This document shows positions 8,685 to 19,642 of a stretch of DNA of 45,799 nt, one piece after another. Position numbers and translations under genes: made by a program. The notes under the pieces are model-generated. The model did no database searches. It worked only from the letters and a program-made list of their open reading frames with translations, and was not told the DNA's origin. Positions within the stretch are counted from its first letter, which is position 1. Each line of letters opens with the position of its first letter. Source of the stretch: Desulfuromusa sp. (GTDB lineage Bacteria; Desulfobacterota; Desulfuromonadia; Desulfuromonadales; Geopsychrobacteraceae); contig JADGDX010000018.1 in NCBI GenBank assembly GCA_016744675.1, positions 1 to 45,799 on the forward strand, given 5' to 3'.

Positions 8685-10463
8685 TCACTCAGACTCTTTA
8701 TGTTTACTGATGCCGTACTTCTTGAGTTTTCTGGCAATTGTCGCTTGAGTAACCCCTAAAAGCTCAGCCATTTTGTATTGATTGCGGTGTTTTTCGTACG
8801 AACGCTTCAAAATTGACTTCTCAACGCTTTCTAGTGCTTGCGCCAAGGGAATGTTTTCGGGAAGCTGAACTGCTGACCTTTTCTTTTTATCGGGGTTGAA
8901 GATGTTGCTCGGTAGGTCTTGAAGGTCGATGAGTTCATTCTCCGACATGACAACCAAGCGTTCGCAGATGTTCATTAGTTGACGAACATTTCCTGGAAAT
9001 CTATAAGAAAGCAGAGCATTGGTGGCAGCAAGGCTAAGACGTTTCTTGTAGCCGGTCTTTTCTGCATAGAAACTGAGAAAATAGCGCAGCAATGGCAGAG
9101 CGCAATCTTTTCGTTCTCGAACCGACGGTACGTAGATGGGGATGACATTGAGGCGATAGTATAGATCAAGCCGGAATAGCTGGTTTTCAACCATGTCTTC
9201 AAGATTTCGGTGAGTTGCTGCTAGTACGCGCACATCGACTGTTCGCCCGCTGGTTCCACCGACTCGCATTATTTGGCCATCTTCTAAAAAACGCAAAAGT
9301 TTAACCTGTGCTGATAGGGGGAGTTCGGCAATTTCATCGAGAAAAAGAATACCCCCGTCTGCAAGTTCAAAATGCCCTGGCTTAAGTGCTTTCGCCCCAG
9401 TAAACGCCCCTTTTTCGTAACCGAAGAGTTCAGCTTCAATCAGTGATTCTGGTATGGCACCACAATTGATTTTGATGATTGGCTTTTTGCCTCGGCTTGA
9501 ATTCTTGTGAATGATATCTGCGAATAAACCTTTTCCAACACCTGATTCGCCAAGAATAAGAACCGACGAATCGACCTCGCTAACTCTGATGGCCTGATTC
9601 AGAGCCTTGACCATGCACGGACTCTTGGCAATCACCTGCTGGGACTTTAAGTCAGTTTGCTGCATTTCTACAATTTGATGGCGAAACTGATCCTTAATAG
9701 CTTCCTGTTCTTCTAATTCACGTTGCAACTTGTCGATTTCGGTCACATCGCGTTCGCTGACCACAACCCTGAGAATCTCTCCTGAAGCATCAAATACAGG
9801 CGTGCCTGTTGCGATAAACTTTCTACCGTTAGCGCTTTGGGTGAGATAACTCACAACCTTTTTACTGTTAATGACTTCTTCGAAGACCGAGCGTTTAATG
9901 ATTCCTTGGTCAATTAATTCTTGTGTGCTGCGACCGATAATATCGGCAGCCTTTACATCGCTTATTCTTTCCGAAGCTGGGTTGATACGGACAATGACAC
10001 CTTGCGCATCTGAAACCCAGAGGCCATCAGCAGAAGAATCGATAATGGTGTTTAGCTCACGACTTAAGTCTTGGAAGGAATCTAACTGGCTTAAAAACTC
10101 TGGAATTTCAGAGTGTTTAACAAAGAAACAGTAGACCCCTTCGCATGCAGAATCTTGTATGATTGGTTCTATCCAGACTAAGTAACTTGCCCCGGTATTA
10201 ACTAAAATTGATTCTTCGGGACGACGCTTCATATCTCGAAGTGTGAGTTGTACTTTGGGCCACAGTTGTGGCAACGCTTGGTCGAAAGAACGTCCTACTT
10301 TCCCCTTTAGTGTATTGCTCGCAATTCCTTGAGAACTGAGGATGGTTCCATGTTTATCAGTAGCTATACAACCAGCAATTCTGACATTTTCGAGCAGTTG
10401 AAGAAGGTTGCCCCACTGCTGAGGTTTGTGAGGAATTTGGCTGGAGGATTGTATGCTGGGCAT
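8685..10463 (-). CDS. PAS-domain sigma-54-dependent activator with TyrR-like HTH
   Basis: A 592-residue regulator with no receiver domain. Residues about 15-130 look like a divergent PAS sensor; about 135-250 is a clear PAS domain (IIDSSADGLWVSDAQGVIVRINPA); a short coiled coil follows; about 280-510 is an AAA+ domain with Walker A (GESGVGKG), GAFTGA loop and Walker B (GILFLDEIAEL); the C-terminal HTH (KMAELLGVTQATIARKLKKYG) resembles that of TyrR. It presumably senses a small molecule through PAS and activates the neighbouring TRAP-racemase operon at its sigma-54 promoter. The distal ribosome site is weak (GAGAGAAA). PrdR-type activators of proline reductase have similar layout, but I cannot assign that name. 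Confidence 0.87.
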   Translation of the reverse strand: MPSIQSSSQIPHKPQQWGNLLQLLENVRIAGCIATDKHGTILSSQGIASNTLKGKVGRSFDQALPQLWPKVQLTLRDMKRRPEESILVNTGASYLVWIEPIIQDSACEGVYCFFVKHSEIPEFLSQLDSFQDLSRELNTIIDSSADGLWVSDAQGVIVRINPASERISDVKAADIIGRSTQELIDQGIIKRSVFEEVINSKKVVSYLTQSANGRKFIATGTPVFDASGEILRVVVSERDVTEIDKLQRELEEQEAIKDQFRHQIVEMQQTDLKSQQVIAKSPCMVKALNQAIRVSEVDSSVLILGESGVGKGLFADIIHKNSSRGKKPIIKINCGAIPESLIEAELFGYEKGAFTGAKALKPGHFELADGGILFLDEIAELPLSAQVKLLRFLEDGQIMRVGGTSGRTVDVRVLAATHRNLEDMVENQLFRLDLYYRLNVIPIYVPSVRERKDCALPLLRYFLSFYAEKTGYKKRLSLAATNALLSYRFPGNVRQLMNICERLVVMSENELIDLQDLPSNIFNPDKKKRSAVQLPENIPLAQALESVEKSILKRSYEKHRNQYKMAELLGVTQATIARKLKKYGISKHKESE

Positions 10464-10595
10464 GGGTTTCTCTCATCTATAATATGTGCTGATTTGATAG
10501 CGTGTGTATGCTCTTCTTTATACAGGTGGCCGTAGAGCATAGCCTGCAAGCTTTAATTTAATGTTGAAAGTAAATGATACGCTAACGAATTTTAA

Positions 10596-10611
10596 AATAC
10601 AATTACGTATT
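10596..10611. promoter_or_regulatory. Second copy of the AATAC-N6-GTATT site, upstream of the activator gene
   Basis: AATACAATTACGTATT lies about 130 bases upstream of the activator start codon and matches the site at 8652-8667 in both half-sites and four of six spacer bases. A shared site before the regulator and before its presumed target operon suggests autoregulation. Confidence 0.45.
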
Positions 10612-10684
10612 GTTTATTGCTGTTAAGGGGGGGGATGTGATTAGCTGTTGCAAATAAGGATATTTGGTAGCTGAGGGGTTTGTC

Positions 10685-10732
10685 GACGGAGATTTAGTCA
10701 GTGGAACCTCAGTTCCTATTTAGGGCTCCGTC
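10685..10732. other. Nested inverted repeats in the intergenic region
   Basis: An outer pair GACGGAG (10685-10691) / CTCCGTC (10726-10732) encloses a perfect inner hairpin GGAAC-CTCA-GTTCC (10703-10716). The rest of the gap 10464-10787 has a G run (ggggggg near 10630), the site at 10596 and the tRNA terminator, and no gene. The nested structure could be a small RNA or leader structure; I do not recognise it. Confidence 0.35.
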
Positions 10733-10740
10733 TGCACTAT

Positions 10741-10778
10741 CAATAAAATAGGGACTTAGAATAATAATTCTAAGTCCC
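10741..10778 (-). terminator. Terminator of tRNA-Thr
   Basis: A perfect 12-bp stem GGGACTTAGAAT/ATTCTAAGTCCC with loop AATA (10751-10778) is followed on the minus strand by TATTTTATTG. It lies ten bases beyond the tRNA 3' end. Confidence 0.88.
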
Positions 10779-10787
10779 TATCGTTAC

Positions 10788-10863
10788 TGGAGCCACCCGC
10801 CGGAATTGAACCGGCGACCTGATCATTACGAGTGAACTGCTCTACCAACTGAGCTAGGGCGGC
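10788..10863 (-). tRNA. tRNA-Thr (anticodon CGU)
   Basis: 76 bases including an encoded CCA. The acceptor arms GCCGCCC and GGGTGGC pair with one wobble; D arm GCTC..GAGC, and the T arm with GGTTCAATTCC, are canonical. The anticodon loop CTCGTAA gives anticodon CGT (reads ACG, threonine); its stem has one U-U mismatch at the fourth pair from the loop. It is flanked by its own promoter and terminator, so it is a single-gene unit. Confidence 0.94.
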
Positions 10864-10875
10864 AAAGAGTTTGAA

Positions 10876-10904
10876 TTTTTACCTTAAAATTATAAATGAG
10901 TCAA
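10876..10904 (-). promoter_or_regulatory. Probable sigma-70 promoter of tRNA-Thr
   Basis: On the minus strand TTGACT (10904-10899), a 17-base spacer and TAAAAA (10881-10876) precede the tRNA by about a dozen bases. Spacing is ideal and the -35 box has five of six consensus bases. Confidence 0.55.
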
Positions 10905-10954
10905 TTGTTCTCGAATCAAATTATTTGATAGTTTTTAGTATCCTCTATGCTAGC

Positions 10955-11004
10955 TTGACAAACGCCTACCTGTTTATTGTATACTTAAATGGTAATAATT
11001 GTTG
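10955..11004 (+). promoter_or_regulatory. Promoter and possible PerR box of perR
   Basis: TTGACA (10955-10960) and TATACT (10980-10985) are consensus-like -35 and -10 elements but 19 bases apart, longer than ideal. Right after them, 10990-11004 (tggTAATaATTgTtg) matches 9 of 14 positions of the PerR box TTATAATNATTATAA. A site overlapping the start of transcription would fit autorepression. Confidence 0.4.
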
Positions 11005-11021
11005 ATTGAGAAGGGTACCCT

Positions 11022-11453
11022 ATGCAATTAAGCGTCAAAAAATTAGTTGATGAATTTCAACATGCTTGTCGAGAAAATGATATGCGTATAACTCCACAGC
11101 GCATTGAAATTTTTAAAGAACTTGCTGTCGCAGTCGATCACCCGACTGCTGAAGTTCTTCATAAGCGTCTTGTTGTGAAGATGCCGACTTTGTCTCTTGA
11201 TACGGTTTATCGAACTTTAGGGACATTCTCTGAGATGGGGTTTATCGATAAGGTTGAAACAACTGAAAGCCAGGCTCATTTTGAAGTATCGCATATGCCT
11301 CATCATCATTTGATCTGTGAAAAATGTAAAAAAATTATAGATTTTGTATGGCAGCAGGTTGATGAAGCGGATCTTCCAGATGAAACGCGTTTGTTGGGGC
11401 GTTTTGAAAAGAAAAATGTTGTTGTTTATGGAGTGTGTAAAAACTGCTTGTAG
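11022..11453 (+). CDS. perR: Fur-family transcriptional regulator, PerR-like
   Basis: A 143-residue Fur-family repressor. The N-terminal winged helix covers about 1-85 (MRITPQRIEIFKELA, then PTLSLDTVYRTLGTFSEMG); the C-terminal half has the metal-binding SHMPHHHLICEKCKK and a second CxxC in CKNCL, the two CxxC pairs that hold the structural zinc. It regulates genes by metal-dependent DNA binding. It is followed by katG and rubrerythrin, the classic PerR regulon, and possible PerR boxes lie before perR and rbr, so PerR rather than Fur or Zur is preferred. It could be a peroxide sensor in which metal-catalysed oxidation releases DNA. Confidence 0.85.
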   Translation: MQLSVKKLVDEFQHACRENDMRITPQRIEIFKELAVAVDHPTAEVLHKRLVVKMPTLSLDTVYRTLGTFSEMGFIDKVETTESQAHFEVSHMPHHHLICEKCKKIIDFVWQQVDEADLPDETRLLGRFEKKNVVVYGVCKNCL

Positions 11454-11486
11454 TTAAAAAAATTTACTATATAGGTAGGAATAGTT

Positions 11487-11502
11487 ACTATTAAGTAATA
11501 GT
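11487..11502. promoter_or_regulatory. Inverted repeat upstream of katG, possible operator
   Basis: ACTATTA-AG-TAATAGT is a perfect 7-bp dyad about 80 bases before the katG start codon. It resembles the AT-rich dyads bound by PerR/Fur proteins but matches the strict PerR consensus at only about half of the positions. Confidence 0.4.
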
Positions 11503-11579
11503 TCTGGTTGTTGCTAGTATTAACGACATGAAAATGAATGGATCACTTTTAAATTTAGAGAGAAAGGGGAGGTATTAAA

Positions 11580-13772
<2,193 letters not shown>

Positions 13773-13847
13773 ACCTTTTTTTGATTTGAATCTTCAATTA
13801 ACATCAGAATAAATGTAAGTTGACTCGATAGAAAATTAATTTTTAAA

Positions 13848-13880
13848 AAGGCGGCTGCCTATCATATAGGCAGCCGCCTT
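13848..13880 (+). terminator. Strong hairpin after katG
   Basis: A perfect 15-bp stem (AAGGCGGCTGCCTAT and its complement) with a three-base loop lies between katG and rbr. The T-rich side is on the minus strand, so on the plus strand it is a hairpin without a good U tract; it may terminate or process the katG message, or form a barrier before the rbr promoter. Confidence 0.6.
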
Positions 13881-13882
13881 AT

Positions 13883-13897
13883 GGCTAATAATTATAA
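13883..13897 (+). promoter_or_regulatory. Putative PerR box upstream of rubrerythrin
   Basis: The sequence ggcTAATaATTATAA matches 11 of 14 defined positions of the PerR consensus TTATAATNATTATAA. It lies 18 bases before the rbr start codon, where a bound repressor would block transcription or initiation. Confidence 0.55.
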
Positions 13898-13914
13898 CGA
13901 GGAGAAATGAAGTT

Positions 13915-14490
13915 ATGCCGAGTATCAAAGGAACAGAAACAGAAAAGAATCTTTTAAAATCGTTTGCTGGGGAATCCCAGGCTAGAACTCGCTACACGTA
14001 CTTTGCCAGCATTGCAAAGAAGGAAGGGTATGTTCAGATAGCCGATATCTTTGAAGAGACAGCGAATCAAGAAAAAGAGCATGCAAAGCGCTTCTTTAAG
14101 TTTCTTGAAGGTGGTGATCTTGAAATTACCGCAATGTACCCAGCAGGAAAGATGGGAACGACGACCGAGAACCTTTTAGCGGCTGCTACAGGTGAGAATG
14201 AAGAACATACAGTCCTCTATCCTGCTTTTGCCGCAACGGCCCTCAAGGAAGGTTTCCCTGAGATTGCAGCGGCATGGAATGCGATTTCTGTTGCCGAGAA
14301 ACAGCATGAAAAACGCTATCGTGATCTGTTGGGTAATATTGAGGATGGAAGCGTGTTTAAACGTAAAGAAGAGACAGTCTGGCGTTGCCGTAATTGCGGT
14401 TATCTGCACATGGGCGACGAAGCTCCTGAGCAGTGCCCAGCCTGTGTTCATCCTAAAGCGCACTTTGAGGTTTTAGGTGAGAATTGGTAG
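13915..14490 (+). CDS. rbr: Rubrerythrin
   Basis: A 191-residue rubrerythrin, a cytoplasmic di-iron peroxidase that reduces hydrogen peroxide in anaerobes. Residues 1-140 form the ferritin-like four-helix domain with the repeated glutamate ligands (FAGESQARTRY, EETANQEKEHAKRFF, ATGENEEH, and AEKQHEKRY). The C terminus is a rubredoxin-like FeS4 domain with CRNCGY and CPACVHPKAHFEV. GAGGAG precedes the ATG. It lies after katG with a PerR-box-like site, consistent with a peroxide regulon. Confidence 0.95.
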   Translation: MPSIKGTETEKNLLKSFAGESQARTRYTYFASIAKKEGYVQIADIFEETANQEKEHAKRFFKFLEGGDLEITAMYPAGKMGTTTENLLAAATGENEEHTVLYPAFAATALKEGFPEIAAAWNAISVAEKQHEKRYRDLLGNIEDGSVFKRKEETVWRCRNCGYLHMGDEAPEQCPACVHPKAHFEVLGENW

Positions 14491-14512
14491 TCATCGGTTG
14501 ATTGTTCAAATC

Positions 14513-14548
14513 AAAGGCCTCTCAATTCATTTTGAGAGGCCTTTTTTT
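14513..14548 (+). terminator. Rho-independent terminator after rubrerythrin
   Basis: A 13-bp stem (AAAGGCCTCTCAA and its complement) with a six-base loop runs into seven T. It begins 22 bases after the rbr stop codon and could also serve the convergent kinase gene, because the left arm is preceded by A and T on the other strand. Confidence 0.92.
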
Positions 14549-14558
14549 GTAAGAAGAA

Positions 14559-16847
14559 TTATTGTAATTTTAGAGCTTTTATGATGGCTCCTTTCAGCTC
14601 TTCCTGTGTATAAGGCTTGGCTGCGACACCTGTAAAACCATAGTTTGTATGGTTGCTCATGACTGGATCATCAGCATAGCCACTGGAGGCAATAGCTTTG
14701 GCCTGCGGGTCAAGAGCAAGAATCTCTTTAATTGCATCCTTCCCGCCTATATCTCCGGGAATCGTTAGGTCCAGAATAGCCAAGTCATAGGGTGCCCCAT
14801 CTTCTAGAGCTTGACTGTACAGTTCGATGGCTGCTTTCCCAGCATCAGTAGACTCAACTGTGCAACCTAGGTTGTACAACATTTCTGTCGTTAATGTCCT
14901 GATGGTTCTCTCATCATCCATCAGTAATACTTTGAGCCCCTGTTTATCTAAAAATGTATCTTCTTGAGGTTGAGAAAACTCTGGGGAGAGCTTTTCATCT
15001 TCGGCGGGAAGACATAAGGTAAAAGTTGTTCCTTGCCCCTTTTTAGAATCAACGTTGATATGTCCTCCATGTTTGTGGATAATGGAGTTTACTGTAGCCA
15101 AGCCTAATCCACGCCCCGTTTGTTTGGTGCTGAAATAGGGGTCAAAGATGCGGTGTAGGTTCTTTTCATCAATTCCTTCGCCCTCATCGCGGAGAGTCGC
15201 TTGAACATATTTTCCTGGCCTTGTGATGATTGTTAAGTCGTTTTTATGCTCTTCATTTTTTAGCTGGATATAGATGTGACCACCCTTTGGCATTGCTTGA
15301 GAGGCGTTAATAACGAGATTTGAAAAAACCTGTTGAATTTGTCCTTTATCGACTTTCGTAGCCCAAAGGTCATCAGGGTAGTCGAAGACCAGCTTGATAT
15401 TGCTCCCCGAAAGATCGAACTCTGCAACTTCCTTAACTAAGTCGCTGAGGCTTATATAGTCTTTAATTGGTTCTCCACCCTTGGCAAAGGTGAGAAGCTT
15501 TCCCGTCAGGTTTTTTGCTCGATTTGCACTAACCTCAGCCTGATCTAGATATTTGACGCAGGGATGGTTCTCTTCAGCACGTCTTTTTGCCAGAGCAATA
15601 TTGCCAAAAATACCAGAGAGAATATTGTTGAAATCATGTGCTATGCCTCCAGCCAATGTTCCAATCTTTTCAAGCTGTTGCATCTTTTGTAACTCTTCAC
15701 GCATGAGATATTCTTCAGTGACATCCCGAAAAACAAGTACGACGCCGGTTATTGCGCCGTTGTGATCATAAATGGGTGCTGCAGAGTCAGCAATCTGTGA
15801 TTCTCGGCCGTTTTTGGCAACTAGAACTGTATGGTTGGCCAGACCAACAACCCTTCCCGTTTTTAAAACTTTTTCAACAGGATTTTCTGCTATTTGTCGG
15901 GTCTCTTTATTCACAATATTAAAAACCTGAAGCAATGACTTTCCTAGCGCCTCTTCTTCTGTCCAACCGGTTAGCTGCTCAGCAACAGGATTTAGACGAA
16001 CAATACTATGATTGATATTTGTCGCTATGACAGCATCTCCAATAGAATCGAGCGTGGTGCGTAAGTTCTCTTCACTTTCCCGTAGTGATTGTTCTGCCTG
16101 CTTTTGTGCTGTTATGTCATCATAAATAGCAACAATTTCGCCCGATGGAAGTTTGTAGACATAATTATCTCGCCAACCTTGGATGCGTTTATCTTTATAG
16201 ACGGTAATTGGATAGCGTTCAGGTTCTCCTGTTTTCCAGACGCGTTGAAAGACAGCTAAGAATCCAAATTCTTCAGCAGCAGGAAAAATTTCAGTCACTT
16301 TGTGGCCGATAATGTTTTGGCGTTTTAAATGATCAATCTTTTCTGAAGCACGATTCAGGTTGGTAAAAATAAAATCTTGTCCGTCATCTGTTGCTTGGTA
16401 GATAGCGACCCCACTACTCATGTTTTCAAATAGTTCTCTGAAACGCTCCTCACTTAAACGGATCGTTTCTTCAGCCTGTTTCCGTTCAGTTATGTTGGTT
16501 GCAATTTCCATACGGACAATCTGCCCATCTGGCCAAAGGACTGCTTGGTCACGGCACTCATACCACTCATTATTGAGAGTATTCTGAAATTCCCAGATAT
16601 AAGGTGATTTGGGTTTGCCATTTTTATCGAGTAAGCGATCGTTGCTGCAAAAAACACAAGGTCCAGACTGACCGGATTGAAGAGTCTCCCAACATTTACC
16701 GCCTAAGCCGTCACCTAGCGTCTCACGAGCTATTTTATTCATAAATAATAATTCGTAGGTTTGCATGTCGGCGACATAGATGAGTGCATCGACCGAATCG
16801 AGCAGAGTGAGATAGGTAGACTCAAGAGCTACAGATTGATGTGACAT
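14559..16847 (-). CDS. Hybrid sensor histidine kinase with three PAS domains and C-terminal receiver
   Basis: A 762-residue hybrid kinase without membrane segments, so probably cytoplasmic. Order: PAS 1 (about 10-125, with a GKCWETL..PCVFCSN cysteine motif), PAS 2 (about 135-255), PAS 3 (about 260-385), HisKA with GGIAHDFNNILSGI, HATPase ending in GRGLGLATVNSI, and a receiver domain (LKVLLMDDER, phospho-acceptor in LAILDLTIPGDIGG). The DFNNIL form of HisKA is typical of soluble PAS hybrid kinases. I chose the ATG at 16847 because GGGGG lies 8 bases upstream; the ATG at 16862 has no ribosome site. No partner regulator lies adjacent; the divergent neighbour is a TonB receptor-cyclic-di-GMP operon. 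Confidence 0.9.
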   Translation of the reverse strand: MSHQSVALESTYLTLLDSVDALIYVADMQTYELLFMNKIARETLGDGLGGKCWETLQSGQSGPCVFCSNDRLLDKNGKPKSPYIWEFQNTLNNEWYECRDQAVLWPDGQIVRMEIATNITERKQAEETIRLSEERFRELFENMSSGVAIYQATDDGQDFIFTNLNRASEKIDHLKRQNIIGHKVTEIFPAAEEFGFLAVFQRVWKTGEPERYPITVYKDKRIQGWRDNYVYKLPSGEIVAIYDDITAQKQAEQSLRESEENLRTTLDSIGDAVIATNINHSIVRLNPVAEQLTGWTEEEALGKSLLQVFNIVNKETRQIAENPVEKVLKTGRVVGLANHTVLVAKNGRESQIADSAAPIYDHNGAITGVVLVFRDVTEEYLMREELQKMQQLEKIGTLAGGIAHDFNNILSGIFGNIALAKRRAEENHPCVKYLDQAEVSANRAKNLTGKLLTFAKGGEPIKDYISLSDLVKEVAEFDLSGSNIKLVFDYPDDLWATKVDKGQIQQVFSNLVINASQAMPKGGHIYIQLKNEEHKNDLTIITRPGKYVQATLRDEGEGIDEKNLHRIFDPYFSTKQTGRGLGLATVNSIIHKHGGHINVDSKKGQGTTFTLCLPAEDEKLSPEFSQPQEDTFLDKQGLKVLLMDDERTIRTLTTEMLYNLGCTVESTDAGKAAIELYSQALEDGAPYDLAILDLTIPGDIGGKDAIKEILALDPQAKAIASSGYADDPVMSNHTNYGFTGVAAKPYTQEELKGAIIKALKLQ

Positions 16848-16877
16848 GATAAATGCCCCCATATATAACGTCTAACT

Positions 16878-16919
16878 AGTCATTGTGACGACTTGCTCAG
16901 ATAGGTTGTCACAATGACT
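16878..16919. repeat. Paired dyads in the divergent promoter region
   Basis: A perfect 12-bp inverted repeat (AGTCATTGTGAC at 16878-16889 and its complement at 16908-16919) surrounds 18 bases. Each arm is itself a GTCA-N3-TGAC dyad. Two identical dyads about 29 bases centre to centre, between divergent genes, look like binding sites for a dimeric regulator; as RNA it could also fold into one long hairpin. Confidence 0.55.
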
Positions 16920-17066
16920 TTATTTTCCTTTAAAGAACAGCAATGTTCAAGGATAAAATATAGTTATGAAATCGATGAAATAATGAAGATTATGTTGACA
17001 TTAGCCATGTTGAATTTATAATGACTAATTATTGATGTTTTCAGATATAAAGGGGATTTTTTATCC

Positions 17067-19088
17067 ATGTTGGTTTTATTTAATTATGCTTATAAGTTCA
17101 GTCACTTCTGTAAGATTCTTACGATCCTCAGCCTGATATGCAGTTTTTCTTCAGCCCCTGTTGGGGCAAAAGAGTTGATGGAAATGTCCCTCGAAGAATT
17201 GATGGGCTTAAAAGTGACTTCGGCAGCAAAGGCGCCAACGAGTTTGCTGAAAACATCAGCGGCTATCTATGTCATTACTCAAGAAGATATTCGCCGGTCA
17301 GGGGCAAATAGCATTCCTGAATTGTTAAAAATGGTTCCAGGGGTCAATGTCGCACAACTCGATTCCAATCGCTGGGCGATCAGTGCGCGAGGTTTTAACG
17401 GGCAGTTTGCCAATAAGCTTTTGGTTATGGTTGATGGACGTAGCGTTTATACGCCTTTTTTCTCTGGAGTATTGTGGGATGTTCAGGATTTGGTTCTGGC
17501 AGAAATAGAAAGGATCGAGGTTGTCCGTGGGCCGGGTGCTTCTCTTTGGGGAGCAAACGCGGTGAACGGCATCATCAATATTATTACCCGATCTGCTGAA
17601 GAAACGATTGGGACTGAAATAACTGCTTGGGTTGGTACTGAGGAGCGAGCTGGCCTCAGTTTGATGCAGGGGGCTGGAATAGGTTCTGGTAGTTATCTCC
17701 GTTTGACGGCGAAAGGGTTTGCCCGTGATGATAGCCAGTTAGACGGAATGGATGCTGATGATGATATGAGCATGGGCCGGGTGGGGTTTCGCTGGGATTA
17801 CTTTGGAAGCCAGTTCACTGGAAAAGCGACGGGTGGTTTTTATCAAGGCCAGAACAGTGCAAATTTTGACCTTGTCAGCCACGAAGGGGAATATCACCAT
17901 CCTCTAAATGATGACACTAATATGTTTGGCGGTCATCTATTGACCAGTTGGTCGCGTCAGTTTAGTGACAAATCGAATTTAATTTTTCAATTTTATTTTG
18001 ATTATAGTCATCGAGAAGAAGCTGTTTACGAAGAAGATCTACAGGTTTTAGATTTTGAGTTCCAACATAATTACGATTTAAGCCTCGGCCATAAACTGAC
18101 CTGGGGGGGGAATCTAAGAACATATTTCGACGACACGACCGCTCATTCGCACTTGTCTATTGATCCGGCAAATGATCGATATGATTCATACAGCTTTTTT
18201 ATTCAAGATGACTATCCTCTGTTGAAAAATGTCACTCTGACATTGGGAAGTAAGTTTGAGCACAACGATTTTACTGGATGGGAAAGTCAGCCCAATGGTC
18301 GATTGTTGTGGGAGGTTTCTGACAGTCTTTCTGTATGGGGAGCGGTATCCAGAGCGGTACGGACTCCAGCACGATATGAAGAAACTGGGCAGATCGTTGT
18401 TGCTCTTTATCCTCCTGGGCATGAATTGAATCCGACAGCAATTCCTGCAATTTACAATTTCAGAGGGTCTGATGATTTTAAAGCAGAAGAGTTAACTGCT
18501 TACGAATGTGGCGTGAGGTCTCTTCTGGACAAAAAAATAAGCATCGATTTCTCTATTTTCTTCAATGATTACAGAAAGCTAAGAACTGGACCTGATCCTG
18601 AGTCAACGATTATCGTTGATGAACATGGAGCTTATATTGAACTTGTTGGAATAGCAAATAACGCCCTTGAAGGAGAAACTTACGGCTTGGAGGCAGCCCT
18701 AGAGTGGCAGCTCACCGATGATTGGAAGTTAGTCGGTTCATACAGTTACATGGAAATGGATTTTAATTTCGCTGGTCAGCTGGAAGCATTTTTAAACAGT
18801 TTTTATGCGCGTCACCAAGGTTCGTTGCAGTCACGATTAAACTTACCATATAACATAGAAACCGATTTGTGGTTGACTTATACCGACGAAATTGTCATCC
18901 AAGACCAACCAGAGATTTGGGATCTTAGCCTGCGCATTGGTTGGCAACCTACGCCGCAATGGCAACTAGAACTTGTTGGCCAAAACTTGCTCCATGATCA
19001 CAAAAAACAATTGACCTCAGAAATAATCACTGTGGTGTCATCAGAAATTGAACGCGGTGTGTTTCTCCGGGGGCACTATAAATTTTGA
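17067..19088 (+). CDS. TonB-dependent outer-membrane receptor
   Basis: A 673-residue outer-membrane receptor. An N-terminal signal peptide (ends near SSAPVGAKE) is followed by a short MEMSLEELMGLKVTSAAKAP segment that resembles a TonB box region, a plug domain (about 60-170, with VVRGPGASLWGANAVNGIINIITR) and a beta-barrel of many alternating strands ending in the aromatic RGHYKF. The substrate is not evident. It is the first gene of a coupled operon with a YfiR-like protein and a GGDEF-EAL protein, which suggests it links uptake or sensing of a ligand to cyclic-di-GMP signalling. AGGGG lies about 12 bases before the ATG. Confidence 0.9.
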   Translation: MLVLFNYAYKFSHFCKILTILSLICSFSSAPVGAKELMEMSLEELMGLKVTSAAKAPTSLLKTSAAIYVITQEDIRRSGANSIPELLKMVPGVNVAQLDSNRWAISARGFNGQFANKLLVMVDGRSVYTPFFSGVLWDVQDLVLAEIERIEVVRGPGASLWGANAVNGIINIITRSAEETIGTEITAWVGTEERAGLSLMQGAGIGSGSYLRLTAKGFARDDSQLDGMDADDDMSMGRVGFRWDYFGSQFTGKATGGFYQGQNSANFDLVSHEGEYHHPLNDDTNMFGGHLLTSWSRQFSDKSNLIFQFYFDYSHREEAVYEEDLQVLDFEFQHNYDLSLGHKLTWGGNLRTYFDDTTAHSHLSIDPANDRYDSYSFFIQDDYPLLKNVTLTLGSKFEHNDFTGWESQPNGRLLWEVSDSLSVWGAVSRAVRTPARYEETGQIVVALYPPGHELNPTAIPAIYNFRGSDDFKAEELTAYECGVRSLLDKKISIDFSIFFNDYRKLRTGPDPESTIIVDEHGAYIELVGIANNALEGETYGLEAALEWQLTDDWKLVGSYSYMEMDFNFAGQLEAFLNSFYARHQGSLQSRLNLPYNIETDLWLTYTDEIVIQDQPEIWDLSLRIGWQPTPQWQLELVGQNLLHDHKKQLTSEIITVVSSEIERGVFLRGHYKF

Positions 19089-19642
19089 TGCTCTGTGAAC
19101 GACGACCTATGTTTTTGATAGCACTTGTTTTTCTGGGTTTTCCGCTATTGGCAAGTGCCGGGGACACTTATGATGAGCACGAGCTCAAAGCGGCTATAAC
19201 CTATAATGTCGTGAAATTTGTAAAATGGCCTGAAGGTACTTTTCCTGGGACAAAAGATCCGCTGGTCATTTGTGTAATGGGAAATGGTGCCGTCGCGTCA
19301 GGGTTTTCTTCACTCGAGGGTCTGTCGCTTGGGGAGAGACCTATTTTAGTCAATTATTTAAAATCACAAGATACTTGTCTGGATGGACATGTCTTGTATC
19401 TCTCTCATTTGAAAGGGCAGCCTACAAGTGAGGTCTTGGCATCGATAAAGAAAACACCTGTTTTAACTGTTAGCGATATCGAAAGTTTTGCCAGACAGGG
19501 TGGGATGATCAGTCTTGTCAGAGTAAAGAACAACATCCGCTTTGCTATTAATCTAAACGCATCAATGGCGGCAAAGTTGCAAATCAGTTCAAAACTTCAT
19601 TCTCTAGCGACTGAAGTGATATGGGGTGGGGGTGAGAAATGA
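19088..19642 (+). CDS. YfiR-family (DUF4154) periplasmic protein
   Basis: A 184-residue exported protein with signal peptide (FLIALVFLGFPLLASAG). The mature part has the YfiR/DUF4154 pattern: KAAITYNVVKFVKWPEGTF, ICVMGNG, a conserved central cysteine, and the C-terminal GGMISLVRVKNNIRFAINLNASMAAKLQISSKL. In Pseudomonas YfiR binds and inhibits the diguanylate cyclase YfiN in the periplasm. Here its ATG overlaps the receptor stop codon (TGATG) and its stop overlaps the next start (ATGA), so a similar inhibitory partnership with the downstream protein is likely. A later Met at 19109 is an alternative start. Confidence 0.87.
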   Translation: MLCERRPMFLIALVFLGFPLLASAGDTYDEHELKAAITYNVVKFVKWPEGTFPGTKDPLVICVMGNGAVASGFSSLEGLSLGERPILVNYLKSQDTCLDGHVLYLSHLKGQPTSEVLASIKKTPVLTVSDIESFARQGGMISLVRVKNNIRFAINLNASMAAKLQISSKLHSLATEVIWGGGEK

